Shown piece after piece: positions 40,300 through 49,253 of a DNA stretch of 64,000 nt. Source of the DNA: UBA5239 sp040391785 (GTDB taxonomy: Bacteria > Verrucomicrobiota > Lentisphaeria > Victivallales > Victivallaceae); NCBI GenBank assembly GCA_040391785.1, contig JBEBXH010000019.1:1-64000 (forward strand). The letters run 5' to 3'. The position numbers and the translations under genes are program-made. Positions within the stretch are counted from its first letter, which is position 1. Each line of letters begins with the position of its first letter. Under the pieces are notes generated by a model, which was not told the origin of the DNA, searched no databases, and saw only the letters and a list, made by a program, of their open reading frames with translations.

Positions 40300-40926
40300 A
40301 TGCTTAAAAAATCCATCATCGCCATCGCATCCGTATCCATCGCCCTCGGCATCGCCGGCTGCAAGACCAAAGAGGAACCGCCAAAGCCGCAGGAATTCGC
40401 TCATGTGCCGGTATTCGTTGCCGCCAGCACCATCCCCGGCGACAGCCAGGAAAAAATGCTGTACGATTCACAGGTCCGCGCCTACGCGGTAGGACGTTAC
40501 ATTGATCCGGCGAATCGGACGGTCATGCACGAACAGCACACCATCTACCGTGTCGAGCAGATGCCGCAGTGGAACCTGATGCCGCAGCCGGACGCCAATC
40601 CGGTAATGCTCGCCCAGAAGCAGCGCCAGGAACGCTACGCCGATGCCCTGACCGGCCAGCTCACGCTCGCCGCCCGCGACATGCAGGATGCCAAAAACAA
40701 AGTCGATCAACTCATCGAGCTGCGGGCCACTGAGGAGGAACAATCTTCGGTGTTTCGCGAAAAACTGGACGACATGACCAGAAAATACGGCACAGTCTCG
40801 GACAATATCGCCAAATCCTCCGAGGTCATCCGCAAGCTCGAAGGCGATGTCCGCAAGCTCCAGAAAGAGAACGAAGTCATGAAACTCCAGCTCAAACGCG
40901 ACCGGGAGCTCCCCAATGAAAAATAA
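40300..40926 (+). CDS. T4SS-associated lipoprotein with coiled-coil C-terminus
   Basis: 208 residues with a lipobox 'GIAGC' (Cys21), a ~100-residue globular part and a C-terminal coiled coil ('RKLEGDVRKLQKENEVMKLQ'). ATG 40300 has AAAGGAG at 40284-40290; an earlier start would translate part of element C. It overlaps the next gene by 11 nt. It might act as a VirB7/TraV-like outer-membrane anchor, which is inference. Confidence 0.7.
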   Translation: MLKKSIIAIASVSIALGIAGCKTKEEPPKPQEFAHVPVFVAASTIPGDSQEKMLYDSQVRAYAVGRYIDPANRTVMHEQHTIYRVEQMPQWNLMPQPDANPVMLAQKQRQERYADALTGQLTLAARDMQDAKNKVDQLIELRATEEEQSSVFREKLDDMTRKYGTVSDNIAKSSEVIRKLEGDVRKLQKENEVMKLQLKRDRELPNEK

Positions 40927-41116
40927 CTGCTTCAAATGGTCGTTACTGTTGTGGCTCTTTCTGCTGACGCTGGCGATCTTCGCCCTGATCGCCCGCACCC
41001 AGGACACCGCAAACGAGCAGAAAGCCCAGCGCGAAATCCTGGTCAAACAGACCGAAATCATCGCCCTGAACACCATGATGCTCCGGACCATCGTTTTGCC
41101 GCCGGAGGCTGAATGA
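40916..41116 (+). CDS. Small single-pass membrane protein (66 aa)
   Basis: One N-terminal membrane helix ('WSLLLWLFLLTLAIFALIA') followed by a charged helical tail. It is translationally coupled to the lipoprotein gene by overlap. No family is recognised; it could be an accessory of the secretion channel. Confidence 0.6.
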   Translation: MKNNCFKWSLLLWLFLLTLAIFALIARTQDTANEQKAQREILVKQTEIIALNTMMLRTIVLPPEAE

Positions 41117-41213
41117 CCAAACTCCGGAAAATCAGAGACCCTCCGAGACATTCTTCGTACGTCTTTGCAGTAACTCAAATTATTCCAAATTCTCATCAGG
41201 GAGAGAAAATACA

Positions 41214-41618
41214 ATGAAAAGCATTAATCAAAATAAGCACGAAAAACTCAATAAATTGAACAGCAACGATCCGGCAAAGATATCCCGGGAAACGAACGCG
41301 CCCCTGGATGAAGGACTTGCCGAATCGCTGGTTGACTTGATCGATAAGGGGCATTTGGATATTTCAGTGGAAGAGCTGAAATCGATGAGTAATGACGAAG
41401 GCGAGAGGTGTTATTGGATGGGAAATAAACCAGATTACAGAGGGGCCCGGAGCTGCACTCAACGGCAGTGTAAACGGATTCGGGTCATGATGAGGGAAAA
41501 ACTCATCGAATATATTCCGGAAAACGAACTTAAAATCCTCTCTTTCCAGGATGCGGAAACGATCATCCGGAACGGAGACGAACACGTAATGAAACGTAAA
41601 ATCAGCAGGAGGAAATAG
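41214..41618 (+). CDS. Hypothetical protein (134 aa) before the ParA-like gene
   Basis: A soluble, charged protein, start supported by GGGAGAG. It contains 'GLAESLVDLIDKGHLDISVE' and a basic end 'KRKISRRK'. It ends 2 nt before the ParA-like gene and could be its partner (a ParB/ParG-like or adaptor protein), which is inference. No family is recognised. Confidence 0.55.
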   Translation: MKSINQNKHEKLNKLNSNDPAKISRETNAPLDEGLAESLVDLIDKGHLDISVEELKSMSNDEGERCYWMGNKPDYRGARSCTQRQCKRIRVMMREKLIEYIPENELKILSFQDAETIIRNGDEHVMKRKISRRK

Positions 41619-41620
41619 AT

Positions 41621-42406
41621 ATGTCATTATTGTTTATAACAGCAGGAACAAAGGGCGGAATCGGCAAGACGCTGACCGCCACTTTTCTGGCCGACGTCGC
41701 ATTGCTCAGAAAGTCGCAAGTGGTTCTGTATGACTGCGACAATGAAAATGAATCGTTGAAGAACGTTTATCTCCACCCGGCAAAGGACTGCCGGGTGGAA
41801 GCGGTAAAAATGCTCAGCGATGAGACCGATATGGATTATCCGCTGGATTTCGTGGTGAATGATATTGTTCGCACGGAAAGCGAATCGAAGGATAAATCGC
41901 GGAATGTCTATATCGTCGATATGAAGGCAGGCACAACCCATTACACGCTGGAATGGCTGGAAGCATTTCCGTTTGACTATATCCGGGCGCAGGGGATCAA
42001 AATCTACATCGTCGGATGTGTCACGTCGGATCCTGACAGTGTATACACCCTGTCTCGCTGGATTGCCCGCTTTACGCAGGACATCAAAGAGAAAAAACTG
42101 CGGTTTCTGATTATCAAGAATAATTATTATGGGAATGTTTTTGACAGTTACGAGGATACTTTGGGCGACAGTCTGGAGACCGGGCCGGATGCAAATCTGG
42201 TGATCGAACTGCCGGATTTCGGGCGTCGTTATTCGAGAAGGCTGAAAGATCATCATACGACATTCGGTCAGGTGGCGACGAAACAAACGGAGATCAAACA
42301 GTTCGATTTCATGGATAGAACCCGTGTGAGAACTGCTTTCGAGAAAGTGGTGAAACTGTTTGACGTCATCTGGACGCCGCCGACTGTCGAAGAACCGAAG
42401 CAGTGA
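41621..42406 (+). CDS. ParA/MinD-like ATPase
   Basis: 261 residues with a deviant Walker A 'GTKGGIGKT' (residues 9-17), 'VVLYDCDNENES' and a second acidic motif 'VYIVDMKAGTT'. ATPases of this family segregate plasmids or position T4SS machinery and appear in conjugative elements as TraA/ParA-like accessory factors. It lies between T4SS accessory genes and the large repeat protein. Confidence 0.82.
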   Translation: MSLLFITAGTKGGIGKTLTATFLADVALLRKSQVVLYDCDNENESLKNVYLHPAKDCRVEAVKMLSDETDMDYPLDFVVNDIVRTESESKDKSRNVYIVDMKAGTTHYTLEWLEAFPFDYIRAQGIKIYIVGCVTSDPDSVYTLSRWIARFTQDIKEKKLRFLIIKNNYYGNVFDSYEDTLGDSLETGPDANLVIELPDFGRRYSRRLKDHHTTFGQVATKQTEIKQFDFMDRTRVRTAFEKVVKLFDVIWTPPTVEEPKQ

Positions 42407-42413
42407 GGCTGGT

Positions 42414-45224
42414 ATGGCGAACTCCCCGTTGAATTTTTACGAAGAAGATCTGCTGTTGCGACTGGTCGCAATGGGGGCGACTCCACCGGTCGAACTCGGT
42501 TCCATGAACCCGGAGAAACTTGAAGATATCGTGGTTAAGCTCCCGACGGTGCATGCGTATCAATTCGAACTGAAAGACGCGGACGGGGAATCCCGGCAGG
42601 TATCGTGTTATGATATATCGCTGGAGGGGCTGCAGCGGCAGATCTTCCAGGCATTGGGTAAACGCGACATCAGGGATGATATCGACTATCAGGCCAGCCG
42701 GGAGTATTCGCCGGAAGCCTGGATGGTTTACCTGAGAAATGATTTTGACATGGTGGACCCGGGCGAAGTCTGCGACATGTTCGCCAGATGGGGAATCGAG
42801 CTGGAGCCGGAAAGAATCGCGAAAGGATTTTCGGCGGAATTCGGGGAGAATTTCGAATATAACAACCGAGCGCTGCAGGAGCGGCAATTCGATTTATTGT
42901 CGCGCCTTGTTTCGGCTGGTTTTGTCGAGCCGGTTGATTTCGAAACGATTACAAGTAACGAAGTGGAGCGGATTATCAATTGCTTGCCGTCGCTGACACA
43001 GGCGACACTGATATTCGATATGGAAGACGGTTTTCTGCATGAGAAATTTATCAATGTCGATGAATTTTATCTGAAAGACGTCTACATGGGCGTGGCCGCC
43101 GAATATAATTCATCGCTCCAGCAGGAAGATGCCAGAAGTGATGATTTCGAGGAGGAATTCGGAGTTGAAGAGATTCTGCATGCTACCGGATATGTAAAGA
43201 CACAGAAGGTCATCCGGACAGGCACATCGACTCTGGACAAACAGATCAGAAAGTATTTCGACACTCACCCGGGCATGGAGGATAAACTCGTCCACAAGTA
43301 TATCGAAACAACCGGGGGCATGGCGTGGCTGGACTATTTCAAGCAGGATGTTGACTATGCCGACGCCGGCGATCTGGACAAGAAGCATCAGCATACATTT
43401 GCTCCCTTGAAGCGCGCGTTCAAAAACTGGGAAATTGAAGTCAAAAAAGTCAATCCGGAACTGGCGTTTCGAAATGATTTCGGCCGGAACATGAATGATG
43501 CCCGATTGAAATTTCAATCGAAGCTGATTCAGACGGTCGTGCGTGCAGGAATTGCCGCGCCGATGGCTCTGCATGACTGGCGGAACTTGAACCCGGAGAT
43601 TGCCGGAAAATTCATCGCCAAAATCCCTTTGCTGCCGGACCAGAATAATCCGGGCGACTGGATGAAACTGTTCCGAAGTGAAGCACCCAATGCATTGGAA
43701 ATGAATGAATTGAGAAATCAGTTCGCGTCGGCCGGAGTCATGTATGATGAGGCCCTGATAAAGGCTTCATTTAAAAATTCGCTCCCAAAAACAAAACAAC
43801 AGAAAGGAAATGAAAAAATGTTTGAACCCACAGTAGAAGATTACAAAAAAATGATGGGGCGGCTCGGCAATAAAGGCATGCCGCGCCAGTCGCAGGAAGA
43901 ATGGAGAAATATGTCTTTGTCCAAGGCACAGGAACTGGTCAGGACCTATGATGAGCAGCCTTCCGAAAAGCAGCTCAACCTGATCCGCGATATGTTCGCC
44001 GAGGACAGGTTGGACCCGGCGAAGGTTGATATCAATGTCATTTCCAAGATGGAAGCAACGATGTTCATCGACCGCGCGCCGAAAATGGAGTTCTCGAAGG
44101 AACTGCCAGCCAATCCGATGACCGACGAAACCAAGAGGGAACTGCGGCGTCTTGTCCAGCTGGAAAAAATTCCTCATATTCCGCTGGGCAAGTGGAGTAC
44201 CATGTCCGATGAGGAAGGGCGGCAGAAAATCGACAACGCTCGCGCCCGGATGCCCGCCACGGAAAAACAGCTCGATTTGATAAAATCCGAAATCGAAGCC
44301 GGCCATATCACTATCAAAGATCTCGCCAAAGTCATTCATGCTCCGGTGATCGGAGAAAAGGAAATCGATGGCTTGAATATGCTGCAGGCCGGGAAAATCC
44401 TTGAAAACAGGCCCGCTTCTCCCGCTCAAAAAGAGCAGCTTCAGAAGCTGATGGATTCAAAGCGGATCGAGCCGATGGATATGGCGAATCTCACCATGGG
44501 GGAAGCCAGCCGCAAGCTCGATGAAGTGTTCAAGGGGCCCCGGACCGAACGCGATCCCAATGGGCCCGCGACCGAGAATCAGAAGACGGTGCTGAAAGAA
44601 CTTTCGGAGCAGAAGGAAATCCCGGAAATTTCGCAGAAGGAACTCGACGCGATGACGTTCGAGCAGGCGGCCAAGCGTCTGGATGAAGCTCCGGCGACAA
44701 GAGTTCAGAAAAAGGCCATCTCCCAATTCGTCAATGAAGGCAAGCTGGATTACGTCCCGCCGGATGTTTTCGCCAATTTGAAACGCGGCGAGGCCTCGGT
44801 ACTGGTCCAGGTCGGCAAAGGCGATCTGCCGAAGGAGAAGCAGCCCGATTTTTCCGGCCGGGAATATCCGGCTTCCGATTCGCAGATGAAGGTACTGGAG
44901 GACCTTCGGGAGAAGGGAAAAATCCAGGAAGTTCCGCAGAATGTCACCGGCAGGCAGGCTGATGCCATCATCAAAGACGCCACCAACAACGATCCGGTCG
45001 GAACCAACCAGATTCGGATTTTGGAAAACAAAATCGCCCAGGGTTTTCTTCCGCAAATGAGCGACGATGAGAAGAAAAATCTGAATCGCGGCCAGTTTCT
45101 CAACCTGATCGAAAAGGCCAAAATCAAGGAACAGGATGTCGCGGAAAAAGGTCGGAAAGCACCGGAGCCTTCGAAGGGAAAGTCCCAGAATAAGAACAAC
45201 AAATCCCCGGCCATATCCCGGTAA
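42414..45224 (+). CDS. Large repeat protein of unknown function (936 aa)
   Basis: A soluble protein built of about eleven related 40-70-residue helical units. Three in the N-terminal half have the form L..LV.AG...PV......E..I...LP (starting near 'LLLRLVAMGATPPVEL', 'LLSRLVSAGFVEPVDF', 'LIQTVVRAGIAAPMAL'). Eight in the C-terminal half begin P-(A/S)-T/S-x-x-Q ('PSEKQLNLIRDMF', 'PATEKQLDLIKSEI', 'PATENQKTVLKELS', 'PASDSQMKVLEDLR'). There is no signal or membrane segment. I do not recognise the family. Its place between ParA and the coupling protein suggests a transferred effector or a relaxosome scaffold. Confidence 0.7.
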   Translation: MANSPLNFYEEDLLLRLVAMGATPPVELGSMNPEKLEDIVVKLPTVHAYQFELKDADGESRQVSCYDISLEGLQRQIFQALGKRDIRDDIDYQASREYSPEAWMVYLRNDFDMVDPGEVCDMFARWGIELEPERIAKGFSAEFGENFEYNNRALQERQFDLLSRLVSAGFVEPVDFETITSNEVERIINCLPSLTQATLIFDMEDGFLHEKFINVDEFYLKDVYMGVAAEYNSSLQQEDARSDDFEEEFGVEEILHATGYVKTQKVIRTGTSTLDKQIRKYFDTHPGMEDKLVHKYIETTGGMAWLDYFKQDVDYADAGDLDKKHQHTFAPLKRAFKNWEIEVKKVNPELAFRNDFGRNMNDARLKFQSKLIQTVVRAGIAAPMALHDWRNLNPEIAGKFIAKIPLLPDQNNPGDWMKLFRSEAPNALEMNELRNQFASAGVMYDEALIKASFKNSLPKTKQQKGNEKMFEPTVEDYKKMMGRLGNKGMPRQSQEEWRNMSLSKAQELVRTYDEQPSEKQLNLIRDMFAEDRLDPAKVDINVISKMEATMFIDRAPKMEFSKELPANPMTDETKRELRRLVQLEKIPHIPLGKWSTMSDEEGRQKIDNARARMPATEKQLDLIKSEIEAGHITIKDLAKVIHAPVIGEKEIDGLNMLQAGKILENRPASPAQKEQLQKLMDSKRIEPMDMANLTMGEASRKLDEVFKGPRTERDPNGPATENQKTVLKELSEQKEIPEISQKELDAMTFEQAAKRLDEAPATRVQKKAISQFVNEGKLDYVPPDVFANLKRGEASVLVQVGKGDLPKEKQPDFSGREYPASDSQMKVLEDLREKGKIQEVPQNVTGRQADAIIKDATNNDPVGTNQIRILENKIAQGFLPQMSDDEKKNLNRGQFLNLIEKAKIKEQDVAEKGRKAPEPSKGKSQNKNNKSPAISR

Positions 45225-45237
45225 TCTCAAACCCTAT

Positions 45238-45260
45238 GCCCGGCTTTGACCGGGCTTTTT
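45238..45260 (+). terminator. Rho-independent terminator
   Basis: gcccgg (45238-45243), 6-nt loop, ccgggc (45250-45255), then five T. It is placed after the large repeat protein and before the small membrane-protein gene; the latter's Shine-Dalgarno is weak, so read-through must occur or a separate promoter exists. Confidence 0.75.
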
Positions 45261-45274
45261 CAGGAATTATAAAT

Positions 45275-45706
45275 ATGAGTGAAGAAAAAGAATTCAGTTT
45301 GCGCGACGCCGCGGTGGCCGCGGTCGTGGCGGCGGAAGGCCCACGGGCGAAAATCATCGAATTGATGGCCAAATACCAGGATGCCGGCCTTGAGGACGAT
45401 ATTGTGTACGCCATCATTTTTGAACTTGAAATCGCCATGCGGGTTTTGGAAAAGATGAACTTTCAGAACCAGCAGATGAATGAAATGATGCTGTCCAGAT
45501 TGGAGAAATTATGCAATACGAATCAGAATAAAATGTTGGAGATCGTCAATCGCCAGCAGATAATCGGACGCTCGCAGTTCCGGCGGCTGATTGCCCTGCA
45601 TCGCGAAAAACTCCTGACCCGGCTGCTCATGATATGTGTCCTCGGATGCTTATCGATTTTCGCCGGACTGGGGGTATTTTACTTCTATATTCTGGTGGTA
45701 CGCTGA
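45275..45706 (+). CDS. Small tail-anchored membrane protein (143 aa)
   Basis: A mostly helical cytoplasmic part and a single C-terminal membrane helix ('LLMICVLGCLSIFAGLGVFYF'). The stop overlaps the start of the coupling-protein gene (TGATG), so the two are made together. It could supply the membrane anchor or an adaptor for that ATPase, which lacks N-terminal helices. No family is recognised. Confidence 0.65.
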   Translation: MSEEKEFSLRDAAVAAVVAAEGPRAKIIELMAKYQDAGLEDDIVYAIIFELEIAMRVLEKMNFQNQQMNEMMLSRLEKLCNTNQNKMLEIVNRQQIIGRSQFRRLIALHREKLLTRLLMICVLGCLSIFAGLGVFYFYILVVR

Positions 45707-47793
45707 TGTCGATTCTTGATACGGAAATCATCAGTTTTGAAGGTAATTCCTGGACGACGCGCGATGCCTCGACTGGATTGATTTGCTTCGGCATGACCGG
45801 TAGCGGCAAATCATCTGGTCCTCTCCGGAGTATCGCAATTCGCTTTCTCGAGCTCGGATACGGCGGGATCGTTTTCTGCGCCAAGCCCGACGAATGCGAG
45901 ACCTGGGAGGCATACGCCAAGGAAACCAACCGAAGCAAAGATATCCTCAAGTTGAGCGGCGAAACGTTCAGTTTTCTGGATTATGAGTTTTCCCGGCCAG
46001 CCGAGGAAGGCGGCGGCCAGGTCGAGAATGTGGTCGCGATCTTCCTGGAAGTGGTCAAAATTTCCAAGGACAAAAAAGCCGGCAGCACCAATGATGAATA
46101 TTGGGAAAATGCTATCAAACAATTTCTGCGTAACACCATATCACTGTTGGTCATGGCCCGTGAACCGGTCACGCTTCCCAACATCAAAGCCGCCATTGAT
46201 ACGGCGCTCCGTTCCAATGATATGGCAGAAAAACTGAAAACCCATTTCTTACATTTTGAGCAATTCTGCGGAATTGAATATACCGACGAAATCAGAACGG
46301 CTTCCGACAACGCCGGCTTCGAGGAAGCAATGCAGAAATTTGAAGGAAGTATCCGCCAGGGCAACGATTCCACGGATGTTGGTCAAGTTTTTGAGACCAC
46401 GCGGCAATATTGTAACTCACTGATGGTAAAAGCTATTTATTTCGATAACAACCATTCAGCGGATTATGAGCTGGCCTGTAACTATTTTCTGGTCGAATTT
46501 CCACAGCTCGACGAGCGTACACGCAGCAACACGATTTCATCGTTCACGGTATTGGCCGACAGCATGTTGCGTGGCGAATTTCTGCGCTGTTTCGGCTCGA
46601 AATCCAGTTCGCTGGTGATTGAGAATTTGTATCGGAAAGGCAAAATTCTGATCGTGGATCAAGACGTCAAACGCCATGGCCTGGTCGGCCAAATGACCGC
46701 CGCCATCATCAAACTCTGCTTCGAGAAAATGATCGAGCGCCGCGAGGACATCACCAATTCAAATGCGCGTCCGGTATTCCTGTGGGGCGACGAATGTCAG
46801 TTTTTCGCCCTGGATTACGACCAGAAGTTCCAAACCACGGCACGCTCCAGCCGGACGCTGACCGTCTATGCTACCCAGAATCTCGACAATCTCTACGACG
46901 GCTACGGCAAGGAAAAAGCCAATTCTCTGATCGGCAATCTCGGCACGAAAATCTTCTGCCAGAATGGCGATCACACCACCAATAAATGGGCCGCGGATTC
47001 CATCGGACAAGAGGTGCTCCGCCGCCACAGCCAGAACATCGGCGACAGCAAATCCGGCTCCATGAAAGGCGATTACAACAAATCCGATAACTTCACCGAA
47101 GGCTGGTCCGAGCAGAAAGACTACAAGGTCGATATCGTCAATTTTACCACACTGCAAACTGGCGGGCCGCGCGGACAATGCAAGGTCGGCTACATCTTCT
47201 GGCAGTCCGGCCGCGTCCTGAAAAACGGCGATGTCTATGTTCGTGGCGCCATCAACCAGAAGTGCCGGAAAATGTGTGGCGCCCGCTTTGAACGACGTTG
47301 CCCACCCGTACCCAAAGCCGGCAGCAAGGACACCCCGAAAGGTCTCGGCGTCTACTGGTATGATTACGCCAACCTGGCCTTCTTCATATTCTCGCTGTCC
47401 GTAACTGCCTACGGTATATACCTGATTTTCAGCGAGAAAGATCATCTGCTGCTGGATATTCCGGAGGTCGGTATCATCACCGTGGCAACCATCCTGCTCT
47501 GGTTTTCCGCATTCGCAATGGACACCTTCTGGGGTATTCTCAAAATACTCATTGAGTTGCTCTGGTTCAAACTCCGCAAGAAGCACCGCCCGAAATACAA
47601 AACCATCAATCGCGTCCCACTGGTCGTTTTCACTTGGCTCTATCTGCTGTTGACTTTGATCCTAGTCGCCCTGATTCAACAACATATTTACAAAAATACG
47701 CCATTCATGCATCTGCTCGGTTTCGGAGTATTGTCCAGCCTCGCGCACCGCTTCCTGAAAAGTGCCGGCGGCCGCTCGATCCCGGTCAATTAA
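45706..47793 (+). CDS. VirD4/TraD-like coupling ATPase with C-terminal membrane helices
   Basis: 695 residues. Walker A 'FGMTGSGKSSG' lies almost at the N-terminus (about residues 28-38), Walker B 'FLWGDECQFF' at about 358, then 'TVYATQNLDNLYD', the sensor-like segment of T4CPs. Canonical coupling proteins have two membrane helices before Walker A; here none exists and instead three or four helices follow the motor (about residues 550-665, e.g. 'LAFFIFSLSVTAYGIYLIF', 'PLVVFTWLYLLLTLILVALI'). It brings the relaxase-DNA complex to the T4SS. The gene ends with a 4-nt convergent overlap on the recombinase gene. Confidence 0.85.
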   Translation: MSILDTEIISFEGNSWTTRDASTGLICFGMTGSGKSSGPLRSIAIRFLELGYGGIVFCAKPDECETWEAYAKETNRSKDILKLSGETFSFLDYEFSRPAEEGGGQVENVVAIFLEVVKISKDKKAGSTNDEYWENAIKQFLRNTISLLVMAREPVTLPNIKAAIDTALRSNDMAEKLKTHFLHFEQFCGIEYTDEIRTASDNAGFEEAMQKFEGSIRQGNDSTDVGQVFETTRQYCNSLMVKAIYFDNNHSADYELACNYFLVEFPQLDERTRSNTISSFTVLADSMLRGEFLRCFGSKSSSLVIENLYRKGKILIVDQDVKRHGLVGQMTAAIIKLCFEKMIERREDITNSNARPVFLWGDECQFFALDYDQKFQTTARSSRTLTVYATQNLDNLYDGYGKEKANSLIGNLGTKIFCQNGDHTTNKWAADSIGQEVLRRHSQNIGDSKSGSMKGDYNKSDNFTEGWSEQKDYKVDIVNFTTLQTGGPRGQCKVGYIFWQSGRVLKNGDVYVRGAINQKCRKMCGARFERRCPPVPKAGSKDTPKGLGVYWYDYANLAFFIFSLSVTAYGIYLIFSEKDHLLLDIPEVGIITVATILLWFSAFAMDTFWGILKILIELLWFKLRKKHRPKYKTINRVPLVVFTWLYLLLTLILVALIQQHIYKNTPFMHLLGFGVLSSLAHRFLKSAGGRSIPVN

Positions 47794-48392
47794 TCGAATT
47801 CTTCGTCGGTGATGCCCAGATAGTCTTTCACATCTTTGACGGTTCGCATTTCGAAATGCACCCGGAGATCCTGCCAGGTCCAGCCGTCGTATTTCAGCTG
47901 GAAATAGCCGAAAGTCCTTTTCAGCATATGCCCGCCGAATCTTTCGCTTGAAATCCCGCTTGCGGCTGCCGAGTCGGCAAGAAAAGTCCGGACATACCCT
48001 CCGGACCAGGGAATCGGCGGCTTGTTCCGGTTGCAGAACTCATTGTTCTGGAAAAGATAAACTTCATCCGGATATTTTTCACGCATTTCCCCGATCAAAT
48101 CCCTACATTTGTCCGGGAAAAGAATCTCCCGGCATTTCTTCCTTTTGAATTTCGAGGGCAGCTCGATATACATGAATTCCTTAGGACGTCCTTTGGCCTT
48201 CACATGGACTGATTTCAACTGCAGGTCTTCATATTTAATTGGGATAATTTCATCGACGTCCAGACCCGTTCCAAGCGCCAACAGGAAAAACAGATACTGT
48301 TTGTCGGTGTAAAGTCCCAGCTTCACGCCTTTCTTGATCTTACGTTCCCATTTCGCAACAATTGAAGGACTCGTGATGAGCTTGACATTCAT
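47790..48392 (-). CDS. Short tyrosine-recombinase-like protein, catalytically degenerate
   Basis: 200 residues corresponding to the catalytic domain only. Box I reads 'LGTGLDVDEII', with Asp where the catalytic Arg should be. Box II reads 'GHMLKRTFGYF', with Lys replacing the second Arg. The C-terminal 'VKDYLGI' retains a Tyr in the nucleophile position. Loss of both arginines suggests it cannot cleave DNA and may act as a regulator or recombination-directionality factor. It overlaps the preceding gene by 53 nt. Confidence 0.7.
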   Translation of the reverse strand: MNVKLITSPSIVAKWERKIKKGVKLGLYTDKQYLFFLLALGTGLDVDEIIPIKYEDLQLKSVHVKAKGRPKEFMYIELPSKFKRKKCREILFPDKCRDLIGEMREKYPDEVYLFQNNEFCNRNKPPIPWSGGYVRTFLADSAAASGISSERFGGHMLKRTFGYFQLKYDGWTWQDLRVHFEMRTVKDVKDYLGITDEEFD

Positions 48393-49179
48393 AGTTTTTT
48401 CTCCAGTCCAGATAAAATTTCTGGTACCTTTTTACAGTGTTTACGGAAACTCCGGGATGACCGCTTCCGCAGGTGTCTTCCGTTATCGGGTGATGCTCGC
48501 TGAATTTCAGCCTTGCTTTTTTGCGGGCCGTCTTTTCAGGCAGGCCCTGATCGAGAAATTCACGATAATACTCGTCGTATTCCTTCCCCCATTCATAGCA
48601 GAGGTAGTGATAATTATATTGCTTTTGGTCAACTTGTTTGAGCAGGATTTCCGCGCTTTCTAATACTTCCTGCGCCGGAGCCAGATGCATGAATTCCTCC
48701 CGTTGGATATTCATCCAGGAAACCGATAAATCATACAGTGCCGCAGTAAAATCTCTTTCCGGCAGCTCGGCTAACTGCAGAGTTTCATTCAAAAAGCAGT
48801 ATATTTCTTTCATTCCGGCATGGATATTGTCAGGCGGAGCCAGTAGTTTTCTCATTTTCTCAATGAAACGCCCCGGCTCATCAAAACTCATGAACGTGTT
48901 GGTCTCCCAGGTCGCGATCAGCCGTTGAATTTTTTCTTTCCTTAGAAATATAGAGAAATCAACCAGATAGCCGTCGATTTCCGGGAAATCCCCGGACGGA
49001 TGGTAGAAATAGAGCAGATTGTCGAAGTAATAACCGCAAAAATTGCATGCCGTTTTCGCCAGAAAAGCATTTCGGGCGATGTTTGGAGATAACGGAGGGA
49101 AAATGCTCATTGCCCGCATTGACAGCAATGCAGGTTTTTGCCCATAGATATCAGGATATATATTTTCCCAGCCATTCAT
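48340..49179 (-). CDS. WGKEYD-motif protein 1, function unknown
   Basis: 279 residues. The C-terminal ~80 contain 'YEWGKEYDEYYREFLDQGL', 'ARKKARLKFSEHHP' and 'GHPGVSVNTVKRYQKFYLD', shared with the protein at 51205-51996. The N-terminal part is different and contains Cys residues ('ACNFCGYYFDN'). Both genes sit downstream of an integrase and an HTH gene. The conserved His and basic patches suggest DNA binding, but no family is recognised. A hairpin covers the leader (49181-49225). Confidence 0.6.
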   Translation of the reverse strand: MNGWENIYPDIYGQKPALLSMRAMSIFPPLSPNIARNAFLAKTACNFCGYYFDNLLYFYHPSGDFPEIDGYLVDFSIFLRKEKIQRLIATWETNTFMSFDEPGRFIEKMRKLLAPPDNIHAGMKEIYCFLNETLQLAELPERDFTAALYDLSVSWMNIQREEFMHLAPAQEVLESAEILLKQVDQKQYNYHYLCYEWGKEYDEYYREFLDQGLPEKTARKKARLKFSEHHPITEDTCGSGHPGVSVNTVKRYQKFYLDWRKNYECQAHHESFNCCEMGT

Positions 49180-49180
49180 T

Positions 49181-49225
49181 ACAAAATACGTTACCTCTTT
49201 TTATTGATAAGATAACGTATTTTGT
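49181..49225. promoter_or_regulatory. 13-bp perfect inverted repeat abutting the WGKEYD-1 start
   Basis: acaaaatacgtta (49181-49193) pairs with taacgtattttgt (49213-49225); the 19-nt loop contains the AGAGG ribosome-binding candidate. In RNA the start codon would lie immediately next to the stem; in DNA it would be an operator. Confidence 0.55.
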
Positions 49226-49253
49226 AACTATTTCAAGGACTCCAGGTAGAATT

